A stretch of 64,000 nt of DNA from Flaccisagitta enflata (Eukaryota > Chaetognatha > Sagittoidea > Aphragmophora). Location: NCBI GenBank assembly GCA_965153355.1, contig OZ231126.1, forward strand, positions 930,001 through 994,000. Direction: 5' to 3'. Made by a program: the position numbers and the translations under genes. Under the pieces are notes generated by a model, which was not told the origin of the DNA, ran no database searches, and saw only the letters and a list, made by a program, of their open reading frames with translations. Every line of letters begins with the position of its first letter. Positions within the stretch are counted from its first letter, which is position 1. This document shows, one piece after another, positions 18,984-31,724 of the stretch.

Positions 18984-19678
18984 AAAACAAAAAGAAAGTG
19001 TACTATGAGCGCTAGTAAAATCAGCGAGAGAAATTCAGTGTTGTTCAGTGAATTATTTTAATGGTTTGTACTTGTAGACTCAAATTGATTTTCTGACTGA
19101 TCAATTCATTGTTAACTTTTTGGGACCAACTATTTATAATTTAGAAATTGACTATTTCTGTAGGGTTTTAAAGAAAAGTAAGTGCCAATTTTTGAAGCAC
19201 ACCCTGTCAAATTAAGTGTTAAATGACAAATATACCATGGGCCCATTGGGCATTCTGGTGGTTAAAAGATGCGTCATATATAAAACGGTCCCTTTGTTGT
19301 TCAGTCGGCTGTGTACTACTAGACACTTTTGAATGAGTTTTTAGGTGCGACAAAGCACCTCTTTAACTGGCTGTGTCCATTGGTTGGGTGGTTGGTTGGT
19401 TGGTCTGTCTGTCTATCTGTAACGCATTTGTTTGACAATCCACACGTCACACCTTATTGGCCTACTTGGCCTTGTTCTTCTCACAGAATCACAGTCAACT
19501 ACAGTTAAAAACCTTTCTAATGAAGCCCAAGGGCAACAGACATTTTTTCGTTACAGGCTAATTTCGATGTAGCCATAGACAAACAATTGCTAGTAATATA
19601 GTAGCATAAACAACCATCAGAATGGTTTTGTTCATTTCGAAAGATAGCATAAAAGTGTTGCGGAACAAAATAGCATAT

Positions 19679-19679
19679 C

Positions 19680-19757
<78 letters not shown>

Positions 19758-20346
19758 CTATCTATGAAATAGAAATCTTTCCGCACGTTTCAGTAAATAC
19801 CTCTTATAAAAAACATCTGATTGAGAAAAAATTGGTGATAAAAATGAAGCTCTTCAAATTTGCAAGCCATCTACGCAAACCGCATCTTGCTATCTCAATG
19901 GGTTTAAAAGTTATCTTACTTTGAATGAAATTATTCCTTTTGAAGGTCACTTCATTTGATCTTTTTTACAGTGAGTCTTATTCATTAAAAATTGATAACT
20001 CCTTTGTTTTTTGATGAATTGACAAAAAATTGGTGGCCAAACTGATGAGTTTTTCAAGGGGCATCTTTTTGTTTTTTAGCGTAACAAAATCAGCCCAGCC
20101 ATTTAAAAGTTATGATCACTCAAAGATAAAAAAAAGGAAAAAGAATTATCACGCAAAAATACTGGAAGCCATCACTCCAAAGTACCTCCAGAAACTCTTA
20201 CAAATTGCTGAATTGGATAATGGTGGTGGTAATTGAGTCAGAGGGAGCCTACATCCATTATTTATTGGTTTGCAATCAGCTGATATACATGACTGTGTCA
20301 ATAAATGACATGAATTTTTAGGTGGAAAGATTTCTATTTCCTAGAT

Positions 20347-20427
<81 letters not shown>
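19679..20427. mobile_element. MITE (family H, 19757-20349) inserted in a (CA)n microsatellite
   Basis: The MITE has inverted ends ACTATCTATGAAATAGAAAT and ATTTCTATTTCCTAGATAGT. It is bordered on the left by (CA)n (19679-19753) and on the right by (CA)n (20350-20427), as expected if it split one dinucleotide array. The second copy, 33477-34950, is not in a CA array. Confidence 0.85.
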
Positions 20428-20429
<2 letters not shown>

Positions 20430-21654
20430 CTTCCCTCTCTCTAGGATCGCTTTAGTTCTCTTTCTTTCTTTCCTCTCATCCTTTCTCTCTTCGGAAGATC
20501 TTTCATTTGTGTTGTGTCGCAACATTGTCGCTCAAATGGTTTAGAAGCTACATCAATTTGAAAAACACTTCTCTATTTTCACCCTTACGATGTGTCAGCG
20601 ATCATAACCTAAACATAATCTCCTAAAAACCATACTTAACCTTATCCAATTAAGATAAAATTTGATATGGTGGTACAGCATACCTTCCTTTAACAGCTCC
20701 TAAAATTCCATCCAAATCAGACAACTTTTACTATCATTTTCACCATGCAAAAGATTTTAATGTTGGTTTGCGAAACTGTGGTTTGAAAGAATCAGTGATT
20801 GGATTTTATTGAGCGTTTGGTCTATGAAGATATGGTTAAGATTGTGAAAAATCTTTGAAAGTTTTAGAGTGCTTTCAAAGACCTATATTTAGGGCCCTCT
20901 TCCAAAGAAGTAAACTGGGTATGAGCTCAAATAATTCAGAAATAAACAAGTTTTTTTTTTTAAATTGCATCATTTTTCAAGAATTTGGAAGAGGGTTATT
21001 GAAGGAACATGCAAAAACCATGGACAAAAATTTCCGATTCTCACAAAAATTGAACCGGTATCAGTCACTGCTCTGAACCCATACCTTCATGTTTGTTTTG
21101 AGATAACTGCGACTTTTTCTACAGTTTTGCATGCCCATTTGATGTATAAATCCATTGCAAAAGATTGCAAAAAAATCTGTATGGCGCTTTTTTGATAAAT
21201 CTCATTTTTTTACCATGATGAAGTACAGGTTGTTGTACTTTTTCCAATATTGCATGAATGCCTTTGTTTTGCTGATAACTTCTACAGAAATTGGAGAAAA
21301 TCCCTATGGTTGGTCTCATTTGATAGATCTTTTGAAGAGCTTTCCAAATGTCACTGATTTTTTGTGGATTCATCAAAAAACAACTTCGTTATGACTTGCC
21401 AAAGTTGATACGGTGGTACAAGTTGATGTAGCATTTCATATTTTACATAAACACCCTTGTTATACCTATAATTGCCTAATGGACAAACCTGAAGGCCTCT
21501 GAATGGTCTCATTTGGAAGATATTTTGAAGTAGTATATCAAATTTAGAAAAAAATAAATATGTTGGCCCTTTTAGATCCTCCAAGGCTTTGTTAAGGAGG
21601 ATCCAAAAATACAAAAAATCTAAAATCTACCAATTAAAGAGATTTGCTTGTTTT

Positions 21655-21832
21655 TAGTGGCGGACTAGCGACTCTATAAGAGGCTTTGTCCGTCCGCCGG
21701 TCAGTCGGTCGGTCAGTCGGTCGGTCAGTCGGTCGGTCCATGGTGATCGAGTCAGAAAGTGGGAAACCACGCATTTCCGCACCTGCCCACCCGTTCGCGA
21801 CTGTTATTGGCCGTGTATCCGGCCTTGTTCTC
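21655..21832. mobile_element. Family B element inserted in the left arm (empty site known)
   Basis: Starts AGTGGCGGACTAGCGACTCT, has CAGTCGGTCGG repeats and ends GTATCCGGCCTTGTT. The right arm lacks it and reads, in complement, GCTTGTTTTTATCTGTTTTA, so the element entered a T-rich site with no evident target duplication. Confidence 0.85.
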
Positions 21833-22589
21833 TGTGTTATTGCAGGATGTTAAAAGTTTCTATTAAGTAACTGTTATGTTGCATGTAGAAATTAGTAAAG
21901 ACCAACAATGAAGGGTTAGGGTCCATTGAGGCTCTATCTTAAGAGCTCAAAACGCTCAAAATAGACTCAATCTTGATCAAAATCTCAACATTTTTGGAAA
22001 GTTTTTGATGTTTATAACCAAATGAGTGGTACATTTCTTCTCACTCACTGTTATCCTATGCAGGGTAACTGTGGGAGAACAAATATACAGGTCAAGGGCC
22101 TTTAAGAGGTTCATCGAGGGGCTTCAAATAACTCAAAATGACCCCAAAATAGTGAAAATCTTGTTATTTGTGTTCTGAAAGGCCTGCTTCGAGGCCTAAG
22201 GGGCCTTGTCCTGGGTGTCTGAGGCCTGAGTTGGGTCTTAGAGGCTGGAATAAGAGTGTGGGATGCCTGAGTCTGGTTTGAGAGGCCTGATTTGGGGAAT
22301 GAGGGGCTTAAATAATACTTATGTTCTACGAGGCCTGACTACCGGTCTGAGAGGCCTGGGTTAGAGTCTTAGAGGCCAAAAGTGGGGTCTAATAGACCTG
22401 CTTTGGGGTCTGAGAGCTCTGTTTTGGCCTAGTTTAGGATCTGGCAGGCCCTATTTGGGGTCTGAAGGGCTTCAATTAGGGTTGGAGGGTCTGATCTGAA
22501 AGGCCTGAGTTGGGTCTGAAAGGTCTGATTTGAGGTCTAAGAGGCTTGATTTGAGGTCTAAGAGGCCAGACAGATGACCTATGATTTCA

Positions 22590-23243
22590 CACAGGATGAT
22601 TTTTGTCCTGTAGAACACGGGGGGACTTTTGTTCATTTGTCTGTCCGTCCGTCCATCCGTCTGTCTCTCCGTCCGTCCGTCCATCCATCCGTCCTTCCAT
22701 TTGTTCCCCCCTAGGCCCTCCCAGGCCTAAAATCCACTCTCTCAGGCCTTAAATCAGCCCTCTTAGGCTTGAAATCTTCCCTTTCAGGCCTGAAATCTGC
22801 CCTCTCAGGCCTTGAATCTGTCCTCTCAAGCATCAAATCTACCCTCTCAGGCCTGAAATCTGCCCTCTCAGGTCTGAAATCTGCCCTCTCAGGTCTGAAA
22901 TCTGCCCTCTCAGGCCTTAAATCTGCCCTCTCAGGCTTTAAATTTGCCCTCTCAGGCCTGAAATCTGCCCTCTTAGGCCTAAAATCTGCCCTCTCAGATT
23001 CAAAGCCTGAGAGGGCAGATTTCAGGTTTGAGAGGGTAGATTTCAGGCCTGAGAGGGCAGATTTCAGGCCTGAGAGAGCCTAGGGGGGGACAGATGGATG
23101 GACGGACAAACGTAAGTCCCCCTGTGTTTTACAGGACTTTGTCCCCTTTGGGGCCGCTGCCCTGCTTCCCCTCACTCCAATTCAAAATCATTCAAAGCAG
23201 GGCAACGGGTATCGCTGACCACATATTGCCCTTGAGCGACCTG
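22590..23243. mobile_element. Family F element in the loop of the fold-back
   Basis: TTGTCCTGTAGAACACGGGG at the left, GTCCGTCC tracts, about 14 units of a 21-bp TCAGGCCTGAAATCTGCCCT minisatellite, then GTTTTACAGGACTTTGTCCC, TTTGGGGCCGCTGCCCTGCT and the 3' hairpin AAAGCAGGGCAACGGGTATC. Other copies: 29155-29709, 33653-34086, 51987-52476, variant 39174-39790, and partial copies at 29770-29940 and 30200-30350. Confidence 0.8.
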
Positions 23244-23838
23244 TTTCCAGTTTCTGTCCCCCCCACCTAAAATCAGGCCCTCAGATCCCAAATCAAGCCT
23301 CTTCGATCCTAAATCAGGCCTCTCAGACCCCATATCAGACTTTTCAGACCCAACTCAGGCCTTTCAGATCAGACCTCTGACCCTAATTGAAGTCCTTCAG
23401 ACCCCAAAGAGGGCCTGCCAAATCGTAAACTAGGCCAAAACAGAGCTCTCAGACCCCAAATCAGGTCTATGAGACCCCACTGTTGGCCTCTAAAACCCTA
23501 ACCAGGTCTATGAGACCCCACTTTTGGCCTCTAAAACCCTAACCCAGGCCTCTCAGACTGGTAGTCAGGCCTCTTAGACCATAAGTATTATTTAAGCCCC
23601 TCATTCCCCAAATTAGGCCTCCTAGACCCCAATTCTGGCCTCTCAAACCAGACTCAGGCATCCCATACTCTTATTCCAGCCTCTAAGACCCAACTCAGGC
23701 CTCAGACACCCAGGATAAGGCCCCTAAGGCCTCAAAGCAGGCCTTTTAGACCACAAATAACAAGATTTTCACTATTTTGGGGTCATTTTGAGTCATTTGA
23801 AGCCCCTTGATGAACCTCTAAAAGGCCCTCAACCTGTA

Positions 23839-24232
23839 CAGAAGGGACCCTTATAAGAGCGGACCCAATTGTTACATGCCCCTCCTACAGCTCACATGTT
23901 TCCATCAATTTTCTCATTTGCAATGGCGGTTGACAGCTTAGGTGGATACAATTGGCGCCACCGAGGCGATTTTTCAATTTCCACCTTTAACCCCCTCAAA
24001 TGGCCAAATTTAGATTAAAGTTTGAGAAAAGAAATTGTTCAATTTTTCGAGCTTTTGAAGTGGTTTGGGGGGTTCAAGGTGGAAATTGAAAAATCGCCAT
24101 GGTGGCGCCATTTGTATTTACTTGAAGTGTCAACTGCCACTGCAAGTGTGAGAATTGATTGAACCATATGAGCTGTAGGGGGGGCATGTAACACTTAGGG
24201 TCATTCCTCCGCTCTTATTAGGGTCCTGTCTG
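23839..24232. mobile_element. 394-bp TA-flanked fold-back MITE in the right arm
   Basis: Ends CAGAAGGGACCCTTATAAGA and TCTTATTAGGGTCCTGTCTG, flanked by TA (23837-38, 24233-34). Long subterminal inverted match (ACATGCCCCTCCTACAGCTC against its complement near 24175; GAAATTGAAAAATCGCC). The left arm lacks it (ACAAATATACAGGTCAAGG), confirming a later insertion. Confidence 0.88.
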
Positions 24233-26007
24233 TATATTTGTTCCCCCACAGTTACCCTGCATTGGATAACAGTAAGTGAGAAGAAATGTACCACTCATTT
24301 GGTTATAAACAATAAAAACTTCCCAAAAATGTTGAGATTTTGATTAAGATTGAGTCTATATTGAGGGTTTTGAGCTCTTTAGATAGAGCCTCAATGGACC
24401 CTAAACCTTCATTGTTGGTCTTAACTAATTTCTACATGCAACATAACAGTTACTTAATAGAAATTTTCAACATCCTGCAATAAAACAGATAAAAACAAGC
24501 AAATCTCTTTTATTGGTAGATTTGAGATCTTTTGTATTTTTGGATCCTCTTTAGCAAAGCCTTGGACGATCTAAAGGGGCCAATATATATTTATTTTTTT
24601 CTAAATTTGATATACTACTTCAAAATATCTTCCAAATGAGACCATTTCGAGGCCTGCAGGTTTATCCATTAGGCAATTATAGATAAAACAAGGGTGTTTA
24701 TGTAAAATATGAAATGCTACATCAACTTGTACCACCGTATCAACTTTGGCAAGTCATAACAAGGTTGTTTTTTGATGAATCCACAAAAAATCAGTGACAT
24801 TTGGAAAGCTCTTTGAAAGATCTATCAAATGAGACCAACCATAGGGATTTTCTCCAATTTCTGTAGAAGTTATAAGCAAAACAAAGGCATTCATGCAATA
24901 TTGGAAAAAATACAACAACCTGTACTTCATCATGGTAAAAAAATGAGATTTATCAAAAAAGCGCCATACAGATTTTTTTGCAATCTTTTGCAATGGATTT
25001 ATACATCAAATGGGCATGTAAAACTGTAGAAAAAGTCGCAGTTATCTCAAAACGAACATGAAGGTATGGATTCAGAGCAGTGCAGTAGACACACAATTTT
25101 GACACAACTGAAAATTTGAAGGCAATCGGACAAAATCTTCTATATGCTTATGTTAGGTTTAGGGAAAGAAAGGAGGGGTAGTTGAAAGAGAGAAAGAAAT
25201 GTCAAAGAAAAGTTAAAGAGAAGTTAAAGAGAGGCGTCCAGGTACAGGCTGTGGACTGTCTGGGAAAGAGGAAGAAGGACATTATCTTCCCCTAACCCAG
25301 GCGTGGTTAGGCCCCATCCCACTCATCCTAGACACCAAAGAAATAGTAGAAATGTAGGAGAGAAAAAAGGGTTAAAAAAAGAGTTTTAGCAAGAATGAAT
25401 GAGAGTCAGAAGAAAGTTGAACTAAGATGAAGAGGAAGATAACATGAGTAAGAAGAAGAGGATGAAACCAACAAAGCAGCTCAGAGAGGGACAGCAGACA
25501 ATCAAACATCATAGGACCCGAGACAATCAGATAAAGGAAGGACAAGTGCCACAAAAATGAACAAAGTTAAAAAGGAGACTGAAAACAGCGCACATAACCT
25601 TCATACACTAAACAAGAGATAAAACACAAAAAACTAACCAATATATACACTAGAATACTGTACATATATACACATACCAGTGCTATATTAATAGACCACT
25701 GGAATGTAATCATAAAATTATTACAAAAACTTTTGTTAATGACACACCGTAAGGGTAAAAAAATAGAGGTTTTCTTTGAATCACTGTAATTTCTAAACCG
25801 TTTGAGCAACTAAATCCAGACACGACTCAAAAAAAAAAATCTATTGAATAGCTTTCCAACCATCACCAATTTTCCTTAGTTTCTCTTAAATTAGGATTGT
25901 TAAAATAAGTTTTAAAAATCCGCCATTTTTTATGACGCCAAGGTTATTCGTTAGAGGCGGAATTTCGTAAGAAGCGTGTTGGTTAGAATGATATTCTTCT
26001 GTACCAG

Positions 26008-26172
26008 GTTATTCATGTAACATTATGGAGCGACCAGTATCAAATCTATGATAACGGAATAGACAAAATTGTGTATGAAAACCGCAGTTTCAGAATCAGA
26101 AATATTGATAACGATGCAGAAAATTTAGAATCACGACAAGTAGGAGGACTACCAAAGTGGCTTGATGAGTTT
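26008..26172 (+). pseudogene. Unidentified exon-like fragment
   Basis: After the acceptor TTCTTCTGTACCAG the frame reads VIHVTLWSDQYQIYDNGIDK, IVYENRSFRIRNIDNDAENL and ESRQVGGLPKWLDEF and then runs into a hairpin-end transposon. A shorter copy, 33019-33087 (IDYNAENLESRQVGRLPKWL DEF), also stops exactly at such an element. Most differences keep the frame. I do not recognise the protein. It may be a gene fragment duplicated together with its flanking transposon. Confidence 0.5.
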
Positions 26173-26400
26173 TTAGTTGCGTGAACGCGACTCTAGAAGC
26201 TGCTATGTCGGTCGGTCCATCCGTCTGTCATGTAATATAGCTTTAGTCTTCATTTTAAAGGTATTTTATGGTACTTTAGGGTACTTAAGCACGGCGAAAC
26301 GATCGACGGACAAACGCAAATTTGAGAGTGCAGTACCCGGACTGGTCAGGAAAGGTTCAACTGCATGTTGGGAACACCAAACACCCGTAGCCAAAATAAT
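26173..26400. mobile_element. Hairpin-end element with (GGGTACTTTA) core (family L), short copy
   Basis: AGTTGCGTGAACGCGACTCT start, GGTCGGTCC, GGTACTTTAGGGTACTTAAG, then GAACACCAAACACCCGTAGC. The large relative lies inverted at about 31725-32540. Confidence 0.65.
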
Positions 26401-26466
26401 CTGAAGGCAAAAAACTGATTGCATAACATTTTAGTAGGACGGGGGAAAGCCTAATATCCAACATCG

Positions 26467-27412
26467 ATTTTTTAGATGCGTCCTCGCATCTCTATAAGAG
26501 GGTCTGTCCCCTGGTAGGTCTGAATGTCTGAATGTCTGTCCGGAACGCGAAAATTTTAAAATGCGATTTTTAAGGTTTTTGCTTCATTTCTCTTCTTGTC
26601 TCTTATAGTTCTCTTGTCTCTTTCATCTCTTTTGTCTCTTTTGTCTCTTTTGTCTCCTGTATGTCTCCTATATGTCTCTTATATCTCTTATGTCTGTTAT
26701 TTCTCTCATGTATCTTAGGTCTGTTATGTCTCTTTTTTTTCTTATGTATCTTAGGTCTCTTATGTCTCTTATGTCTCTTATGTCTTTTTCTCTCTTTTGT
26801 CTCCTAAACGTCTCCCATATGTCTCTTATGTCTCCTATATGTCGCATATGTCTCTTATGTCTCGTATATCTCTTATGTCTCTTATATCTCTTCTGTCTCT
26901 TATATCTCTTATATCTCTTAGGTCTCTTATGTCTCTTATGTCTCTTATGTCTCTTCATGTCTCTATATGTCTCTTATGTCTCCTCATGTTTCTTCATGTC
27001 TCTTCATGTCTCTCCATATCTCTCCATATCTCTTCATATCTCTCCATATCACTCCATGTCTCTCCAAGTCCCTTCATTTCTCTTCGTGAGGATGAGGCGG
27101 GGGTGTGGGGAGGCGTGGGGATAGGGGAGGCGTGGGGAGGTGGGGGAGGGTTGGGGAGGTGGGGAGGGGGGGGAGGAGGGGAGGGTGGAGAGGCGGGGAG
27201 GTGGAGGCGGGGATGGGGTGGAGAGGCGGGGGGGGGGGTGGAGAGGCGTGGGGGGGAGAGGAATCAGTTTATATTTTTCTCTTTATCTCGATATCTCTGA
27301 ATCTTTATATTTTCATATTATCATATCTTAATATCTTTTTATCTTAATAATTTGTATGATAATATCTTACGTCTAAAGAGGACGCATCTATTGGACATCT
27401 CTTGGCCTTGTT
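26467..27412. mobile_element. Family D element with a (TCTTATGTC)n core and a G-rich block
   Basis: Start TTTTTAGATGCGTCCTCGCA then TCTCTATAAGAGGGTCTGTCC; about 480 bp of CTTATGTCT units; a very G-rich stretch at 27077-27265; end GAGGACGCATCTATTGGACA and CTTGGCCTTGTTT. Other family D copies: 27766-27880 and 55440-55606. The long frames in it come from the repeat. Confidence 0.75.
27077..27265 (+). repeat. G-rich tract with quadruplex potential
   Basis: About 190 bp rich in GGGG/GGAGG runs, including runs of 8 and 10 G, on the + strand. Dozens of G3+ runs separated by 1-7 bases fit the G-quadruplex consensus. Confidence 0.9.
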
Positions 27413-27604
27413 TCTGAATTCATCGTCAAAACTCTGCTAGTTAAAGCTGATGTAATCATTTGAGAAAGCCATTTGACCAAGGAAATTGTAGCAGCAAACA
27501 CTAATTCTTCTGAAATCCCATTTTTACTTATGCGGGGAAATCCCGTCGACTGCTTCTGCTGTTTCTAAGGAGGATATGTTGGGAATTTTCAATAGCAATA
27601 CCAA

Positions 27605-27881
27605 ATGACTGCATGTCTCCATTTGACTATGCATCTGTACGTCTGTCTCTGTCTTCCAAATTTCTGTCTGTCTATCTATTTGTCTACCTCTGCAATCCCG
27701 TCTGTCTGTAAGTCTATCTCTGTCTGTCCATCTCTCTCTCTCTCTCTCTCTCAATGTGGCTGTCAGGAACGCATCTCGATAAGCGGGATTGCCCATCTGT
27801 CCATCCATCTATCAGTCCTTCCATTGGTCCATCCGATCGTAGGTCCGTTACGCTGAAGAATCATAGTTTTTGGCACTTCTC

Positions 27882-27941
<60 letters not shown>

Positions 27942-28200
27942 TATCGTCACCTCTGTCGTCTCCGTCCTTTGCTTTAATTATTTTAAGAGAAATATGAACA
28001 GTATGTCTTTCTATTTAATCATGTATGTATCACACATAATCAGCGCAAAATTCACTCCACACAGTTACACAGTCCAGACACATCATAGCTCGAACTGGCT
28101 CGTTTTCTCGTGTGCCCTCCTCGTACGTGTCCTGTTTGCATCCACTCGCGTGTTAGGGTGTTTGTGTGTGAGTATTTGACTGTACGGGTGTTATGATGTG

Positions 28201-28259
<59 letters not shown>

Positions 28260-28600
28260 TCGCTCGCTTAAAAAAAAAAAAAAGAATTTAGTCTTTTACA
28301 AATAATCAGCGCAAAATTCACATCACACAATTACACAGTCCAAACGTATCATTGCCTGAACGGGTTCATTATTTTTTGGGCGTCCTCCTTGTTTGTGTTC
28401 TGTTTGCATACACTTACGTGTAAGGGTGTTTGTGTGTTTGTGTGTGAGTGCGTGTGTGCGTGAATTTATCCATGTGCGTGTTTCTACGCGTGCATGCTGG
28501 TGATCCGTACGTCCGTCTCCCTTCTTGAAGCTCATACCGTTGACCATCTAACGCTTTTGCGACTCTCACTTTTTTGGCATTTTAAGCATTTTGAGCACAC
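27605..28600. repeat. CT and GT microsatellites with a tandem duplicated segment
   Basis: (CT)n at 27733-27752 and 27883-27938; (GT)n at 28204-28256. About 130 bp at 28036-28165 (TAATCAGCGCAAAATTCACT) is repeated, diverged, at 28303-28440. No gene is seen. Confidence 0.85.
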
Positions 28601-29154
28601 GACTAGGGTAGCCGTGTATCCAGCCTTGTTATTTTGTGTCTGTTTGTGTATGTGAAGAGGTAAATCCAAAAATCAATGGGGGGTTATTTGCGTATGCATC
28701 ATACATGAGGTGAGTATGATTAATTTGTCATTTTATCATTGAGATCCTGCAAAGGACATGGGACAGCTTTGTTGAATGAGTCTGCGGGGGGAATCATAAC
28801 ATGTAGACATCCATGCACACTACCAGATACATTGTTAATGATCTGGATGCATCCTACGCGAACGAGGCCATATGCACTCGCCCCATTAGTGGGTGGATGG
28901 GCAGAGGTGGAAAAACGCTTTTGTCACCGACGGATGGATCAATCGACTAACTGACCAACCAACTGTAACAGCAAGCTCAGTTCAGTGTCTGCGACTAAAA
29001 AGAAGCTTCAAAGCATCACTATCTATGATGCCTGTCTCATCTAATAATTCAATTTATGTTTGTTGTTGTTTTTTTTTTTTTTTTTTTGCATATGTGGTAT
29101 TGGTAGTTTAAACTGTCGAATTTGACCTTGAATTTTGGTAAGTTAAGAGTTTTT

Positions 29155-29709
29155 GGGCAGCGGCCCCAAAGGGGACGAAGTCCTGTAGAACACAGGGGAA
29201 CTTTTGTTCGTCCTTCCGTCCTTCCGTCCGTTCGTCCCCCCATTAGGCCTCTCAGACCTGAAATCTGTCCTCTCAGGCCTGAAATCTGCCCTCTCAGGCC
29301 TGAACTATGCCATCTCATGCCTGGAATCTGGCCTCTCAGGCCCAAAAGCTGCCCTCTCAGGCCTGAAATCAGCCCTCTCAGACCTGAAATTGGCCCCTCA
29401 GGCCTGAATTTGGCCCCTCAGGCCTGAAATTGGCCCACTCAGGCCTGAAATTGGCCCACTCTGGCCTGAAATTGGCCTCTCAGGCTTTTCAGGCATCAAC
29501 TCAGCCCTCAGGCCTTGAATCTGCTATCTCAGGCCTCAAATCAGCCATTTCAGGCCACCAATGTACCCTCACAGGCCATTAGCCATCTCAGGATGGACAA
29601 AAGTCCCCCTGTGTTCTACAGGACTTCGTCCCCTTTGGGGCCGCTGCCCTGCTTCCCCTCACTCCAATTCACAATCATGCAAAGCAGGGCAACGGGTATC
29701 GCTGACCAC
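29155..29709. mobile_element. Family F element, well-preserved copy
   Basis: GGGCAGCGGCCCCAAAGGGG start, CCTGTAGAACACAGGGGAAC, GTCCTTCCGTCC, about 17 units of TCAGGCCTGAAATCTGCCCT-type, then TCCCCCTGTGTTCTACAGGA, CTTTGGGGCCGCTGCCCTGC and the 3' stem-loop GCCCTGC ... GCAGGGC. The two ends are inverted over about 50 bp apart from a 3' tail of about 70 bp. Confidence 0.8.
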
Positions 29710-30490
29710 AAATGACTTAAATGACCACAAATGACTTAAATGTCTTAATCGCAACCCAAAGGCGGTTGGTGGTCAGCGATATCGTTACCCTGCTTGAGTG
29801 ATTGGTGATTTCAGTTGAGGGAGAGCAGGGCAGTGGCTCCAAAAGGGGCAAAATCCTGTAGAACAGAGGGAATCTGTCCTTCCATCCACCTGTCCGTCCA
29901 TCAATTCGTCCATTCATCCCATCCCACGCCATCCTTAGGGTTTTGTCTCCTTTGGGGCCTGATCTGACCCAAATTTTGCCAAATAGCCCAAATCCAAGCA
30001 GTATGGCCCAAATCTAAGCAAAAATGGTCCAAATCCGGTCAGAATCTACATACTTGAAGCCAAAATGATGGACCTCAGGCCAGAATTTGGGTGTTCTGAC
30101 CAAGTTTGGGCGATATTGCTTGAATTTGGGCCATTCTGCTTGGATTTTAGCCATTTTGCTGAGATTTGGGCTACATTGCTTGGATTTGGGCTTTTTGGCA
30201 GAATTTGGGCCAGAATAGGCCCCAAGGGAGACGAAGCCCTGAGAATGGGGCGAGGGGAGTTGCTTACGGACATACATATGTACAAACAGATTCCCCCTGT
30301 GTTCTACACAGTACAGGACTTCAACCCCTTTTGGGTTGCTGCCCAAGAAGACAAAATGATGTAAAACTAGTTGGATTAACCAAATTGACTTAAATGACTA
30401 AGAATGACCTAATATGACTAAATTTGACAGAGTGACTTAGAATGACTTAGAATGACTTAGAACGACTTAGAACGACTTAGAATGACTTGC
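29710..30490. repeat. Family F fragments and simple repeats
   Basis: ATGACTTAAATG repeats, partial family F ends (GTGGCTCCAAAAGGGGCAAA near 29834; GTGTTCTACACAGTACAGGA near 30298), a degenerate GCCCAAATCCAAGCA repeat at 29950-30200 and GACTTAGAATGACTTAGAA at 30420-30490. No gene is seen. Confidence 0.7.
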
Positions 30491-30706
30491 AATGACGCGG
30501 GGTCACAATATTGTTGTGGATGGCTGGACAGGGGCATCCAACCTCCATCCACACCCCACCCCCTATCCCACACTCGCAAACATAAACAAAAACTATCTAA
30601 AATGCTTGTTATTCCACTTTTCACTTGATGACCCTGGACAGATAGAGTCATTGATGGACGGACAAAGCTTTTATACAGTTTTGTCACTTTTGTGTCGGCA
30701 ACTAAA
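30490..30706. mobile_element. Family C element (reverse)
   Basis: TGACGCGGGGTCACAATATT start, CATCCAACCTCCATCCACAC, and GTTTTGTCACTTTTGTGTCG before GCAACTAAAA. Confidence 0.7.
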
Positions 30707-30957
30707 ATTAAAAAGAAAAATTTGTCAAACGGATGGATGGACGGATGGACAGAGCGGGTAATAGAGTCGTGTGCACGCAAATAAAAATAGCCAAAATGAA
30801 TGCTATTGATGGCCAAATGGTTAGATGGATGGGTCAACAGATGGACCATCCAACAGAGAGAGAGTTGCAAACACGGAGCAAATAGATTAAAAAGATAATT
30901 GACTGATTTGCCCAAATGCTTTTAAAGCTATGCAGTTACATCAATGCACACACATAC

Positions 30958-31361
<404 letters not shown>

Positions 31362-31724
31362 AACTGACAAGACAAAAATACACACAGACACACAGTTACT
31401 GAAAGATTCACATGGACAAATATACAGACAGATACTGACGGACGGGGACTGATCGAAATCAAGGTATCCAATTGTCAAATAAAACATAGATTCGGATTTC
31501 CTTTGCATTTTCTCTATGGAAGCAGTCGACGAGACATTCAAGCTTACCCAAACTTAAAAATGTTAAAAAATGTCACGTTTTATACTGCATTTTTCACAGC
31601 AATATGATTTTCGCAAGTGATAAAGCAATAACTGTCTTAATGAATAAGAAATAAAAAGATGTCCGTGAACCTCAATTATGGGACTTTTGCAGTATTACAA
31701 AAGTGTCATGTAATCAAATTTTTG

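Larger units (their letters stand above)
20518..25815. mobile_element. About 5.3-kb fold-back (long inverted repeat) element with later insertions
   Basis: The left arm (about 20518-22575) reappears as reverse complement in the right arm (about 23262-25815). Examples: GACTTTTTCTACAGTTTTGC (21111) against 25017-25036; ATGAAGGGTTAGGGTCCATT against its complement near 24400; GGTTTAGAAGCTACATCAAT (20539) against TCTAAACCGTTTGAG near 25793. Arms diverge by substitutions and indels, worst between about 20650-21060 and 25085-25730. The left arm carries a family B insertion and the right arm a TA-flanked fold-back MITE; the loop holds a family F element. No transposase is recognised; frames of 60-87 residues in the arms are mirror images, not genes. 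Confidence 0.85.

Noticed and set aside
22769-23083. 104-residue SGLKSALSGLKSAL repeat protein
   Set aside because: It is the 21-bp core minisatellite of a family F element; the same core at 29240 and 33740 is out of register and broken.
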